64,000 nt of DNA from Paraburkholderia phenazinium (GCF_900142845.1 NZ_FSRU01000001.1:1116001-1180000), one strand, 5' to 3'. Counted from the first letter of the stretch, positions 53,058 to 62,178 are shown. Numbers and translations are program-made. The notes: generated by a model not told the origin, from the sequence alone.

Positions 53058-53852
53058 ATGAACATGCGGCTTCTTGTGGTCGAGCCAGATCAGGCGGTAC
53101 GTGATGAACTGCGTGCCCATTTTCACAGTGAGCACGTCGAAATGTCCGTGCTGTACAGCGCGAGCTTCCTGGTTCGGCGGGTCGAGCAGGAAATGCCCTC
53201 TGCGATCGTGATGCGGGCCGACTTGCCGCCCTCCGAGGCGCACAAGGCGATCCGGAATCTGCGCGCCGCCGGCCATGATCTGCCCGTCATCATGATCAGC
53301 AAGTCTGCCGACGTGATCGACAAGATCATTGCCCTCGAACTAGGGGCGGACGATTACCTGGTGGAACCCTTCGATCCCCGCGAACTGTCGGCGCGGCTCC
53401 GTTGCGTGATGCGGCGCCGCACCTCGGTGGTGTATGCGGCGCCGGAAATCCGCGATCGCTATTCGTTCGGCGACTGGCAGATCGACTTTGCGACCCGGCG
53501 CCTGATCAGGGACGACGAAGACGTCGGCCTGCGTTCGAGCGAATTCGCCTTGCTTAAAATCTTCGCGGTCAATCCGTTGAAGATCATGTCGCGCTCGAGC
53601 ATCATCGCCTTGCTTGGGATGCGCGATACCGGTCAGACGGAGCGCGGTCTGGATGTATTGGTGTTTCGTCTGCGCGCGGTGATCGAGCCGGACGTTGGGA
53701 GTCCGCAATATATTCAGACCGTGCGTGGCCGCGGTTATATTTTTGTGCCCTGCGGCGAGGTGAGTGAAGCAGCCGACGCGCGCGAAACGCGCTCGCGCCG
53801 CGCCAAGCTCCAGCGCGTGCAGGCCGGCGCGGACCATGTGCAGATGAGTTAG
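53058..53852 (+). CDS. atypical orphan response regulator (no phospho-acceptor Asp, no Lys)
   Basis: A 264-residue OmpR-like protein. The receiver fold is clear (LLVVEPDQAV, ELGADDYLVEPFDPRE), but the phospho-acceptor position in AIVMRADLPP is Arg53, with Asp55 out of register, and the conserved Lys of the KPF motif is Glu102 (VEPF). The effector winged helix is intact (LRSSEFALLKIFAVNP, VRGRGYIF). It thus probably works without phosphorylation, by dimerisation or ligand. No kinase partner is on its strand. Start at 53058 or 53064. Confidence 0.88.
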   Translation: MNMRLLVVEPDQAVRDELRAHFHSEHVEMSVLYSASFLVRRVEQEMPSAIVMRADLPPSEAHKAIRNLRAAGHDLPVIMISKSADVIDKIIALELGADDYLVEPFDPRELSARLRCVMRRRTSVVYAAPEIRDRYSFGDWQIDFATRRLIRDDEDVGLRSSEFALLKIFAVNPLKIMSRSSIIALLGMRDTGQTERGLDVLVFRLRAVIEPDVGSPQYIQTVRGRGYIFVPCGEVSEAADARETRSRRAKLQRVQAGADHVQMS

Positions 53853-53947
53853 TCGCGGGGAACACGCTCGTGGGATGGCAGGGCTGCCATGCGCGGAGGG
53901 GCATTCCCCGCGCGGGCAGCCCCGCTAGCCGTTATCCTTCGGCGTGT

Positions 53948-55240
53948 TCAATCGATACCGTGAAACACCGCGTCGTCCGGGCCGAGGTAAGCCGGCGGAC
54001 GCCATGCCGCATCGCGCATGGAATGCTGCACCAGTTTCTCGACGCCGAGCAGCACCGCGAAAATCGCCATCCGCACCGGGATGCCGTTGTCGGTCTGACG
54101 GAAGATGGCGAGACGCGAATCGTGATTCAGGTCGACGCTCAGGTCGTTGGCGCCCGGGCGGCTGTCGCGCGGCAGCGGGTGCATGATCAGCGTATCGAGT
54201 CCGCAGACGCTGTCGACCAGCGCCTGGTTGATCTGGAAGTCCGGCGTGTAGCCTTCGAACGACTCGTCGGCAAAACGCTCTTTCTGGATGCGGGTGGCGT
54301 ACACCACGTCGGCGCCGCGCAAGCCCGCGTTCAGGTCGTGGGTCTGTTCGACTACGTGATCGTTGCGCGAGATCTGTTCGACGATGTAGCTGGGCATTTC
54401 CAGCGAAGGCGGCGAGATCAGCGTGAACTTGATGCCGCGATACAGCGCCAGCAGCTTGACAAGCGAGTGCACCGTGCGCCCGTATTTGAGGTCGCCGACC
54501 AGCGCGATATGCGCACCGTCGACAATCTTGCCGAGGCGCGAGAATTCGCGCTGGATCGTGTACAGATCCAGCAGCGCCTGGCTCGGATGCTCGCCGGGGC
54601 CGTCGCCGCCGTTGATCACCGGCACGTTGGTGGCGCGCGCGAATTCAGCCACCGAACCTTGCTCCGGGTGGCGGATCACCAGCGCGTCGACGTAACCGCT
54701 CATCACGCGGCTGGTGTCGTAGATCGACTCGCCCTTCGCCATCGAGGAAAACGTGAAACCCGTGGTGTCGCACACGGAACCGCCGAGCCGGCAGAACGCC
54801 GCGCCGAAACTCACGCGCGTGCGGGTGCTGGCTTCGAAGAACAGGTTGCCGAGCACCGCGCCTTCGAGCACCCGGGAGATTTTGCGGCGCCGCGCGATGG
54901 GCTGCATGATGTCGGCGACGCGGAAGAGGGCTTCGACGGAGTCGCGCGAGAACTGATCCACGGAGAGCAGTTGCGGCTTGCCCTCGAACAGCATCTGGCT
55001 GGCGAGCGATTGTGAGTCTACGCTTTGCGTATATTTTTCGCCAGGCTTGCCGTGTACGACGATTTCCGACACGAAACGCTCGACAATCTCCGGCATGGCC
55101 CGCGATTCGGCCGAATCGTCCGGCAGCAGCCAGGTGTCCAACGCCCGGCGCGATACGCCGATGCGGCTCGCGAAGGTATCGCGGGTCATATTCAGGCGGC
55201 GCATGGCGTCGCGGAGGAAGGCTTGTTGCGGGACGCTCAT
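53948..55240 (-). CDS. aspartate carbamoyltransferase with N-terminal HTH-like extension
   Basis: A 430-residue ATCase. The catalytic part (about residues 91-430) has FFEASTRTRVSF (STRTR at 138-142, carbamoyl phosphate site), GDGPGEHPSQALLDLYT, VGDLKYGRTVHSL and HPLPR. It joins carbamoyl phosphate and aspartate, the first committed pyrimidine step. The N-terminal 80 residues (LRDAMRRLNMTRDTFASRIG, VSRRALDTWLLP) look like a Cro/XRE-type helix-turn-helix. Start 55240 is set by Met-Ser-Val-Pro-Gln-Gln. It stands alone, not with other pyr genes. Confidence 0.9.
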   Translation of the reverse strand: MSVPQQAFLRDAMRRLNMTRDTFASRIGVSRRALDTWLLPDDSAESRAMPEIVERFVSEIVVHGKPGEKYTQSVDSQSLASQMLFEGKPQLLSVDQFSRDSVEALFRVADIMQPIARRRKISRVLEGAVLGNLFFEASTRTRVSFGAAFCRLGGSVCDTTGFTFSSMAKGESIYDTSRVMSGYVDALVIRHPEQGSVAEFARATNVPVINGGDGPGEHPSQALLDLYTIQREFSRLGKIVDGAHIALVGDLKYGRTVHSLVKLLALYRGIKFTLISPPSLEMPSYIVEQISRNDHVVEQTHDLNAGLRGADVVYATRIQKERFADESFEGYTPDFQINQALVDSVCGLDTLIMHPLPRDSRPGANDLSVDLNHDSRLAIFRQTDNGIPVRMAIFAVLLGVEKLVQHSMRDAAWRPPAYLGPDDAVFHGID

Positions 55241-55585
55241 GCAGGTCACCTCGGTCAGGTTAATGTACGCGGTGCGTATATTAGTTCGGCGGTGGAAGAA
55301 GTCAAGCAATTTTGGCAAATCCCGCCAAGGCCGGTTACACTGCCGGGCATGGAAACCGGCCACCTGCTCCGCTCAACCGCATCCCGCCTCGCGCTCGCGA
55401 GCGTGGTGTGTGCCTGCGCGGCCGCCAGCGCCAAAGCCAAAAAACAGCTGCTCATCTGACCGGAGCCTGCTGTTCCGTCAGATGTGCGACGGAACAGTCA
55501 CCCAGGGCCCGCGTTTTCTTCCCGCTTTTGACCTCTCCCTCGCAACGCTGAACGGAATCGATACGGTCGCGTTCGAGGTTTAGTC
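55241..55585. other. intergenic region with a 10-bp hairpin
   Basis: CTGTTCCGTC (55470-55479) and GACGGAACAG (55488-55497) form a perfect stem 89 bases before the DapA-like gene. No T-run. A 36-residue frame near 55350 is not supported by a ribosome-binding site. The region must hold both promoters. Confidence 0.45.
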
Positions 55586-56443
55586 ATGTCTATCTTTTCG
55601 GGTATCTGGGTTCCTGTTGTCACGCCGTTCGCCGACGGCGCCGTCGATCACGTCGCGCTGCGCCGGCTGGTGCGTTTCTATGCCGATGCGGGCGTCGCGG
55701 GTCTGGTCGCGCTCGGCACCACCGGCGAGCCGGCGGCGCTCGAGGCCGCCGAGCAGGACGCGGTGCTGGCGACCGTCCTGGCCGAAGCCGGCGCGTTGCC
55801 GGTGTTGGCGGGTGTGGCGGGCAACCAGACCGCGCATCTGCGCGAGCGTATGGCGCAGTTGAACGAGTTGCCGGTGGCCGGTGTGCTGATCTCGGCGCCG
55901 TATTACATCCGGCCTTCGCAGGCGGGACTGATCGAGCACTTCACCGCGCTGGCCGATCTCAGCGTCAAGCCGGTCGTGCTGTACGACATTCCGTATCGCA
56001 CCGGCGTGCGTCTCGAACTCGCAACGCTGCTGACGCTGGCGGCGCATCCGCGAATTCAGGCGGTCAAGGACTGCGCCGGTTCGCTCGACACCACGCTGGC
56101 GCTGATCCTCGACGGCCGCCTGCAGGTGCTGGCCGGCGACGACATCCATCTGTTCAATACGCTGTGCCTGGGCGGCAGCGGTGCGATTGCGGCGTCGGCG
56201 CACGTGCATCCGGAGCGCTTCGTGGCGCTGTACCGTGCGCTGACGGAAGGCCGCCTCGAAGAAGGCCGGGGGATTTTTCATGGGCTTGCGCCGTTGATCG
56301 GGGCATTGTGTTCGGAACCCAATCCCGGCCCGGTGAAGGCGGCGCTCGCAAGCCAGGGGTTGATCCGCGACGAACTGCGTGCGCCGATGACGCGGGCGAC
56401 GGACGCGCTGCGCGAGCGTCTGCGCGAACTGGTGGCGGCTTGA
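55586..56443 (+). CDS. DapA-family (dihydrodipicolinate synthase/N-acetylneuraminate lyase) enzyme
   Basis: A 285-residue class I aldolase-type protein: GTTGEPAAL (pyruvate-binding TTGE), YDIPYRTGV (catalytic Tyr and substrate loop) and AVKDCAGS (Schiff-base Lys). The Lys makes an imine with pyruvate or a keto acid. The exact reaction cannot be fixed: the usual YNxPxRTG is YDIPYRTG, as in many non-DapA members. It stands after a 345-bp gap, not in a lysine operon. Confidence 0.85.
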   Translation: MSIFSGIWVPVVTPFADGAVDHVALRRLVRFYADAGVAGLVALGTTGEPAALEAAEQDAVLATVLAEAGALPVLAGVAGNQTAHLRERMAQLNELPVAGVLISAPYYIRPSQAGLIEHFTALADLSVKPVVLYDIPYRTGVRLELATLLTLAAHPRIQAVKDCAGSLDTTLALILDGRLQVLAGDDIHLFNTLCLGGSGAIAASAHVHPERFVALYRALTEGRLEEGRGIFHGLAPLIGALCSEPNPGPVKAALASQGLIRDELRAPMTRATDALRERLRELVAA

Positions 56444-56655
56444 GGGCAAGCGCGTGGATGGGTTGGGTAATTGATTCGGTATCCTGTGAAATGCGGAGGC
56501 CTCTCGCTCATTAGGCTTCCGAATTTGAGATGATCTCCGGCGGGACAGAGGGATAATTTGCGCCCTTCTTTCCTCTCACGTCGGCGCTTGTCCGACTCAC
56601 GTTGCATGCCGGCTAGCACCTTCTTCGCTGCTGATGTCTTCCCTCCTTCGTCTGT

Positions 56656-57678
56656 GTGCCGGACTCGCCCGCGCCGTTGCGGGTCCGTCAAGCGCTGCGC
56701 GCCGCGGACGGGGAGCCGCTGATGGCTTCCATCCTCGGCGCCGGCAGCCGGCTCAGCAGCGGCGAGATCCGCTTCGTCACCCGGCGCACGGCGTTGAGCA
56801 TCGCCATCGCGGCGGCGGTGGGCGCGGCGGCGCTGTCGCTCGCAGCGGGCGTCGCTATCGGCCTCTATCTGCCCACGCATCGTGCGGCGGGTCTGGGCAG
56901 CGAGGCCGTGAGCCGTGTCGCGCACAACTATGCGATCGATCAGCTCGGCAAGCTCGATGCGTCAGTGGCGCAGATCGAGCCGCGGATCGAGCGCTTGACG
57001 AACGAAGTCGGCGCCTTGCGCGATTTCGAAGCCCGCTTGAACACGCCGAAAGCGCCGCCACGCGCGCCTGCCAACCCGGCGGATCAGGACACTTCCGACG
57101 CCGACGGCGAAGGCGGCCCGTCGCTGCCGCCGCGGCGCTGTGTCGAAGTGGCGACGCAGTCCTCGCGCGACGATGCCGCTACCACTCGCCAGCAACTCGA
57201 GTGCATGAGCGCGACACTCGCCGCGCTCGAACATGCAACCGACCTCCACCAGGTCGCGTTCAACGCGTTTCCGGGGCGCATGCCGGCCGACGGCGCGCGC
57301 TTCGGCTCGCCGTTCGGCAACCGCGTCGATCCGTTCACGGGCAGGCTCAGTTTCCATCCGGGCGTCGATCTGGTCGCGCAAAGCGGTACGCCGATTCTCG
57401 CCGCAGCCGGTGGCCGCGTGATCTTCGCGGGGCCGAAGGGCGGCTACGGCAACGCGGTCGAGATCGATCATGGCAACGGCCTTATCACGCGCTACGGTCA
57501 CGCCTCGCGCATCCTCGTGCATGAAGGCGATCTGGTGCTGCCGCGCCAGCATGTCGCCGATATCGGCACCACCGGCCGCTCGACCGGACCGCATCTGCAC
57601 TTCGAAGTGCTGGTGAACGGCGCCCCGGTCGATCCGACCGGCTACCTTGCGCTGTTCGGCGCCCATCCTCATGGTTGA
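56656..57678 (+). CDS. LytM/M23-family peptidoglycan endopeptidase, membrane anchored
   Basis: A 340-residue protein: N-terminal membrane anchor (about residues 45-70, LSIAIAAAVGAAALSLAAG), a coiled segment (about 83-125), and a C-terminal M23 domain with PFGNRVDPFTGRLSFHPGVDL (HxxxD zinc ligands), YGHAS, and GRSTGPHLHFEV (HxH). It would cut peptide cross-links. Start may be the GTG at 56656 or the ATG at 56722. The next gene overlaps by eight bases, and a bactofilin gene follows. Confidence 0.88.
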   Translation: MPDSPAPLRVRQALRAADGEPLMASILGAGSRLSSGEIRFVTRRTALSIAIAAAVGAAALSLAAGVAIGLYLPTHRAAGLGSEAVSRVAHNYAIDQLGKLDASVAQIEPRIERLTNEVGALRDFEARLNTPKAPPRAPANPADQDTSDADGEGGPSLPPRRCVEVATQSSRDDAATTRQQLECMSATLAALEHATDLHQVAFNAFPGRMPADGARFGSPFGNRVDPFTGRLSFHPGVDLVAQSGTPILAAAGGRVIFAGPKGGYGNAVEIDHGNGLITRYGHASRILVHEGDLVLPRQHVADIGTTGRSTGPHLHFEVLVNGAPVDPTGYLALFGAHPHG

Positions 57679-58039
57679 TCTTCGTTCGACCCGCGCGGCG
57701 GGCAGTCTGACGCAGCGCGTCTACGCGTTGCAGCCGGTGCGTCCGCGTGCCGTGCGCGTCGCGCTCTGGGTTGTCGTCTGCGCATGCAGCGTGGCCGTGG
57801 GCGCCGCGGCGATGAGCGGCTACGCGACCCGGCGCGCTGCGTTGCCGGCCGCATGCGCGAGCACGCCGGTCTCGCCGGACGGCGTGCAAGCCGAACTCGA
57901 GCGCACCCGGCTTGCGCTCGCGCAGGAGTCGACGGCGCGCGCGGCCGTCCAGAAGGCCGCCGACGCCTCAGCCGCCGAAGCGGCGCGTCTGAATACCGAA
58001 TTGCTGTTTCTGCGCGGCCAGAGCCAGAAGCACCGTTGA
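57671..58039 (+). CDS. small membrane protein with coiled coil, between LytM and bactofilin
   Basis: A 122-residue protein: Arg-rich N-terminus, one membrane helix (VALWVVVCACSVAVGAAA, about residues 30-47), then an Ala/Glu-rich coiled coil to the end (VQAELERTRLALAQEST and beyond). Eight-base overlap with the endopeptidase suggests coupling; it may link that enzyme to the bactofilin. No domain name recognised. Confidence 0.7.
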   Translation: MVDLRSTRAAGSLTQRVYALQPVRPRAVRVALWVVVCACSVAVGAAAMSGYATRRAALPAACASTPVSPDGVQAELERTRLALAQESTARAAVQKAADASAAEAARLNTELLFLRGQSQKHR

Positions 58040-58136
58040 CCGTGCCATTTGACGCACGGTTGAACCGGCAAGCCGGCGCGTCGCCCGGTCACGCATGCCG
58101 CGACGAATCGTTCCACTCATCAGTTAGAGACCCGTT

Positions 58137-58562
58137 ATGTTTAGCAAGAAGAAAGCCACGAGCATCCAGCACACCAAGCTCGCCACCCTGATCGCCCACG
58201 ACGTGCGCATTACCGGCGACCTCGAATTCAGCGAAGGCCTGCGCATGGACGGCCACGTGCATGGCAATGTCAGCGGCAAGGCGGGCACGCAGACATTGCT
58301 CGTGCTGAGCGACCGCGGCTCGATCGAGGGCAACGTGCATGGCTACGACGTGGTGGTGAACGGCAAGATCGTCGGCGACGTGATTGCCGATCATTTCGTC
58401 GAGCTGCAGCCCAACGCGCATGTGACCGGCAACATCCAGTACCAGCAACTGCGCATGGATTGCGGCGCGTCGGTGGACGGCAAGCTGACGCGGCGCGACC
58501 CGGCGCTTGCGCCTGTTATGGTCGGCGGTGCGGCGGTCGATTCCGAACCGCAGCCGGTTTGA
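58137..58562 (+). CDS. bactofilin (polymer-forming cytoskeletal protein)
   Basis: A 141-residue bactofilin: IAHDVRITGDLEFSEGLRMD and GHVHGNV begin the right-handed beta-helix repeats, with LVLSDRGSIEGNV, VNGKIVGDV and NAHVTGNI as the next turns. Bactofilins assemble into membrane-associated filaments that localise cell-wall enzymes; in several bacteria (Helicobacter, Caulobacter relatives) they act with a neighbouring M23 peptidase, as arranged here. Confidence 0.93.
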   Translation: MFSKKKATSIQHTKLATLIAHDVRITGDLEFSEGLRMDGHVHGNVSGKAGTQTLLVLSDRGSIEGNVHGYDVVVNGKIVGDVIADHFVELQPNAHVTGNIQYQQLRMDCGASVDGKLTRRDPALAPVMVGGAAVDSEPQPV

Positions 58563-58581
58563 GCGCCCGAGTCCCTTCGCT

Positions 58582-59397
58582 TTAGCTCGCCCGCTGCATG
58601 GGAACGCTCCGCTCGTGCAAGTCGGCCAGATCGGGTAAATCAGGCAACTCGCGCGACTCGCGCGGCGGATCGGAACGCAGCGCCGGATTGAGCGGATTGG
58701 GCCGCTGTGCGGCGCCCTTGTCGAGATTCGCGAGCATGCCTTGCTCGGCGATCAGATGCTGCAAGGCGAGCACGATCAGGCCGATGACCAGCAGCAGATC
58801 GCCCGCAAACACAACGGCATATACCGCCGACGTGGTCTGCGGGTTGCCGAGCAGGAGCGAGGCGTTGCCGCGATGCAGCAGCACCAGCGTCAACGGCACC
58901 GCGGCATTGAGGCTGGCAATCACACTGGCGATCGCCACCAGCATGCGCGCCGGTCCGAGATCGGGGCGGCGTCTGCGGCACACCTCGTAGAGCGTCAGCG
59001 CGCGGCACGGCAGGAAGAACAGGGTGAGGAGCGCGGCGCGATAGACCGGCGGCGCCTTCAACGCATGCGCAAGCGAAAACAACGCACAGAACAGCGCGGT
59101 GACGGCGAAGCCTTTGCGCAGCGAGGCGGATTCGCCGAACAGGACGCGCGTGCCGGTCCACACCAGAATCCGCGCCTGCAGGGCAAGGGTGGCCGTTGCG
59201 ATCAGCAGCAGCGTGGACGGCCACACCGAATGCAGTCCGAAACACGCGGCCGCCGCGCTCATCATGAAGAATGACGCCGACCACAAGCGAAACGCCGCGA
59301 CTCGCGCAAGGATGCGCGAGAGTGCCGCCGTCACGATGCCGCTACAGAGGAACGTCATCAGGCAAAGCGAATTGAACGTCGCTACATCGAATTTCAT
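58582..59397 (-). CDS. multi-pass membrane protein, sensor-like, lacking output domain
   Basis: A 271-residue protein with about seven membrane segments, from FNSLCLMTFLCSGIVTAA to GDLLLVIGLIVLALQHLI. Its layout and the closing VLALQHLIAEQGMLANLD resemble the membrane sensors that precede GGDEF domains in this group, but the protein ends about 45 residues later in a Pro/Asp/Arg-rich tail with no GGDEF. It lies next to an MHYT-GGDEF-EAL gene on the same strand, 118 bases downstream of it. Function unknown. Confidence 0.7.
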   Translation of the reverse strand: MKFDVATFNSLCLMTFLCSGIVTAALSRILARVAAFRLWSASFFMMSAAAACFGLHSVWPSTLLLIATATLALQARILVWTGTRVLFGESASLRKGFAVTALFCALFSLAHALKAPPVYRAALLTLFFLPCRALTLYEVCRRRRPDLGPARMLVAIASVIASLNAAVPLTLVLLHRGNASLLLGNPQTTSAVYAVVFAGDLLLVIGLIVLALQHLIAEQGMLANLDKGAAQRPNPLNPALRSDPPRESRELPDLPDLADLHERSVPMQRAS

Positions 59398-59515
59398 GAA
59401 TTCTCCAGCGGGCGAAACCTGTGTGCTGCAACGCGTCGTTCGAAAGCGGTTTGCGCCGGACTCCGGCGGCCCGATCGAATCGGCGCTCCGCCTGCCGACC
59501 TGCTGCCCATACCGT

Positions 59516-61585
59516 CTACACCACGGCCATCCGTGCCTTCAGTAAAGCGCTGAAGGCATCCGCCGCCAGCGGTTTGCCGAGCAGAAAGCCCTGCATCTCG
59601 TCGCACATCATGGCTTTGAGCTTGCCCAGCTGCGAGGCGGTCTCGACGCCCTCGGCCACCACGTCCATGTCGAGCGAATGCGCAAGCGCGATGATCGCCG
59701 ACACGATTGCCGTGCCTTCCGGACCTTGGTCGTCGAGACCGCTGGTAAAGAAGCGATCGATCTTCAACTGCTTGACGCGGAAGCGCTGCAGATAGGCGAG
59801 GCTCGAATAGCCGGTGCCGAAGTCGTCGATGGCGATCTCAAAGCCGCTCGTCTGAAATTCGCGGATCATCTCGATCGTGCGGGGCGCGTCCTGCATGGCG
59901 ACGGTTTCGGTGATCTCGAACATGATCCGGTCGCAGTCCACCTGTTCGGCCTGCACGATCTCGAGCACGTTGGCGACGAGATTCGGCTGCGATAGCTGGC
60001 GCGGCGACAGGTTGATGGCGATCTTCATCGACGGTAGCCCGGCGTCGACCCAGCGGCGGATCTGCCGGCACGTCTCGCGGACCACCCAGTAGCCGATCTG
60101 CACGATCTGGCCGGAGCGTTCGGCAATCGGAATGAACTCCATCGGCGCCAGCACGCCGAGCAGCGGATGGTTCAGGCGGATCAACGCCTCGGCGCCCGCC
60201 AGTTCATTGCTGTCGCCGCGGAATTTAGGCTGGAAGTGCAGGGTGAAATGGCCCGCGGCGAGCGCTTCGTGCAGCGCGTGCTGAATTTGCAGCGTGCGTG
60301 TGGCCGCTTCGTTCATGCTCGCCTCGAAGAAGCGATAGGTGCTGCGTCCCGCGCGCTTGGCTTCGTACATGGCGGCATCCGCGTGCTTGAGCAGGGTGTC
60401 GACCGTGTCGCCGTCCTGTGGAAACAGCGCAATGCCGATGCTCGGCATGACCTGCAACGGCTCGCTGTCGCTCCATACCCCTTCGCGCATCCGTTCGAGC
60501 ACGCCTTCGGCGATCATCCCGGCGTCTTGCTGCGCGAGCAGATTTTCCGACAGCACCACGAATTCGTCGCCGCCGAGCCGCGCCACCGTGTCGGTAGCGC
60601 GAACGCAGGCCTGCAGGCGTTGTCCGAAGGCGGCGAGCACCTGGTCGCCGGCCGAATGACCGAGCGAGTCGTTGATAGTCTTGAAGCCGTCCAGATCCAT
60701 GAACAGGATCGCGAATATGTTGTGACGGCGGCGCGCCAGTTCGATGGCGGTTTCGATCCGCTCAGTGAGCGTCGCGCGGTTCGGCAGGCCGGTCAGCGTG
60801 TCGAGTGTGGCGAGGCGCACGATCTGGCCGTTCAGGTTCGAGACGGCGCTCACCAGAAAGGTTGTGCGCGCATCGAAGCGCGACAGCATCAGCGTGACGA
60901 TCAGGATCGAGAAGGTGAAGAGGGTCACCGCCGTGGCGAGCCACTCGGTGTTGACACCCTTGGCGGCGCCGCAAATAGCGCCGACGGGAAAATCCGCCGC
61001 CATCATGCCGGCATAGTGCATGCCGCTGATCGCCACGGCCATGACCAGCGCTGCGCCGAAGCGCGTCCACTTGACGTTGCGCTCGGCGTCGTCGCGCAGC
61101 CTGCGGGCAATCAGCAGCGCGGCCATCGAGGCGGCGACCGCAATCGCAAGCGACGCGGCAAACCACGCCGGCCGGTACTGGATACCGGGTTGCATGCGCA
61201 TGGCCGCCATCCCGGTGTAGTGCATCCCCGCAATGCCGATTCCCATCAGCACGCTGCCGCTCACCAGGTGAACCGGCGTGAGCCGCGCACGTGTGGTGAC
61301 GAGCAACGCAAAATACGACACCACCACCGCGATGGCGAGCGAGTCGCCCGTCAGCGCGAAGTCGTAGCCGAGTGGAATGGGCAGCGACAGCGCCAGCATC
61401 GCGATGAAATGCATCGACCAGATGCCGACACCCATCGCGGCTGCGCCGCCGGCCAGCCACGCGTGCCGCAGTCGTGACGACGCCAGCAACGCGATGCGTC
61501 CGGTCAGGTCGAGGGCGGTGTACGACGCAAGCGCCGCGACGATGAACGACACCGCCACCAGCCAGAAGTTGTATGTGCCAAGCAT
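59516..61585 (-). CDS. MHYT-GGDEF-EAL cyclic-di-GMP regulator
   Basis: A 689-residue protein. N-terminal MHYT membrane domain (about residues 1-240) with SMHFIAML, GMHYTGMAA and GMHYAGMMA (three MHYT-type motifs, thought to bind copper/oxygen-type ligands). GGDEF domain with LTGLPNR and RLGGDEFVVL, then EAL domain with GAEALIRLNHP and AIDDFGTGYSSLAYL. Both catalytic motifs look intact, so it could make or break c-di-GMP. Start at 61585. Confidence 0.93.
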   Translation of the reverse strand: MLGTYNFWLVAVSFIVAALASYTALDLTGRIALLASSRLRHAWLAGGAAAMGVGIWSMHFIAMLALSLPIPLGYDFALTGDSLAIAVVVSYFALLVTTRARLTPVHLVSGSVLMGIGIAGMHYTGMAAMRMQPGIQYRPAWFAASLAIAVAASMAALLIARRLRDDAERNVKWTRFGAALVMAVAISGMHYAGMMAADFPVGAICGAAKGVNTEWLATAVTLFTFSILIVTLMLSRFDARTTFLVSAVSNLNGQIVRLATLDTLTGLPNRATLTERIETAIELARRRHNIFAILFMDLDGFKTINDSLGHSAGDQVLAAFGQRLQACVRATDTVARLGGDEFVVLSENLLAQQDAGMIAEGVLERMREGVWSDSEPLQVMPSIGIALFPQDGDTVDTLLKHADAAMYEAKRAGRSTYRFFEASMNEAATRTLQIQHALHEALAAGHFTLHFQPKFRGDSNELAGAEALIRLNHPLLGVLAPMEFIPIAERSGQIVQIGYWVVRETCRQIRRWVDAGLPSMKIAINLSPRQLSQPNLVANVLEIVQAEQVDCDRIMFEITETVAMQDAPRTIEMIREFQTSGFEIAIDDFGTGYSSLAYLQRFRVKQLKIDRFFTSGLDDQGPEGTAIVSAIIALAHSLDMDVVAEGVETASQLGKLKAMMCDEMQGFLLGKPLAADAFSALLKARMAVV

Positions 61586-61809
61586 GTTTAGTCCAGCCGT
61601 GTAAGGAGAGACGGCTCAACTGGTTATCGACCGATGGCAGGTTTTGTTTAATTAATTTGCGTGAAGCGGTGCTCGGTTTTGCGAGGAGGCCACGTGGCCG
61701 CTGCGATTTAACAATTCAACCCGTTTTTGACCGGTACCTTGCATAAACAAATAGACGCTGCTACTGTCTGGCCCAGACCAAATAGGCGTTCTAGCTCCAT
61801 CTATCTATT

Positions 61810-61837
61810 GTGCATAGCAAGGTTCCTTGCTATGCAC
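61810..61837. promoter_or_regulatory. operator palindrome of the PadR regulator
   Basis: GTGCATAGCAAGG-TT-CCTTGCTATGCAC is a perfect 13-bp inverted repeat, 21-48 bases before the PadR start. Position and symmetry fit autorepression of the padR-efflux transcript. Confidence 0.8.
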
Positions 61838-61857
61838 GGCACGTCCTGCGGACAACG

Positions 61858-62178
61858 ATGAAGACGCAGTTGAAGAAAGGGGCGCTCGATATGTGCGTGT
61901 TGGCCGTTCTGGCGCGCAGGGACAGTTACGCCTATGAACTGGCGTCGACGCTTGCGACCGCGATGGACATGGGCGAAGGCACGATCTATCCGTTGATGCG
62001 CCGTCTGCAGGCCGAGTCGTGCGTGTCGACCTATGTCGTCGAATCGACTTCGGGGCCGCCGCGTAAGTACTACTCATTGACCGGCATCGGCCGTCGCCGA
62101 TTGCTGGAAATGCAGGCGGAGTGGCGCAGTTTTGTCGACGAGGTCAACGGCGTGTTGCAGCATCAAATTGAGCAGTAG
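61858..62178 (+). CDS. PadR-family transcriptional repressor
   Basis: A 106-residue PadR regulator: KKGALDMCVLAVLARRDSYA and the HTH YELASTLATAM, then GEGTIYPLMRRLQAE and PPRKYYSLTGIGRRRL, the diagnostic wing and dimer helix. PadR proteins usually repress a neighbouring efflux or detoxification gene until a drug or phenolic binds. Here it precedes the RND adaptor by 80 bases on the same strand. Start 61858 lies just after the operator. Confidence 0.9.
   Translation: MKTQLKKGALDMCVLAVLARRDSYAYELASTLATAMDMGEGTIYPLMRRLQAESCVSTYVVESTSGPPRKYYSLTGIGRRRLLEMQAEWRSFVDEVNGVLQHQIEQ

Noticed and set aside
52796..53104. A 102-codon plus-strand frame before the orphan regulator
   Set aside because: Arg/Ser/Pro-rich without a start signal, overlapping the real regulator start in another frame.
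55350..55459. A 36-codon frame upstream of the DapA-family gene
   Set aside because: No clear ribosome-binding site and no conserved feature beyond a hydrophobic stretch.
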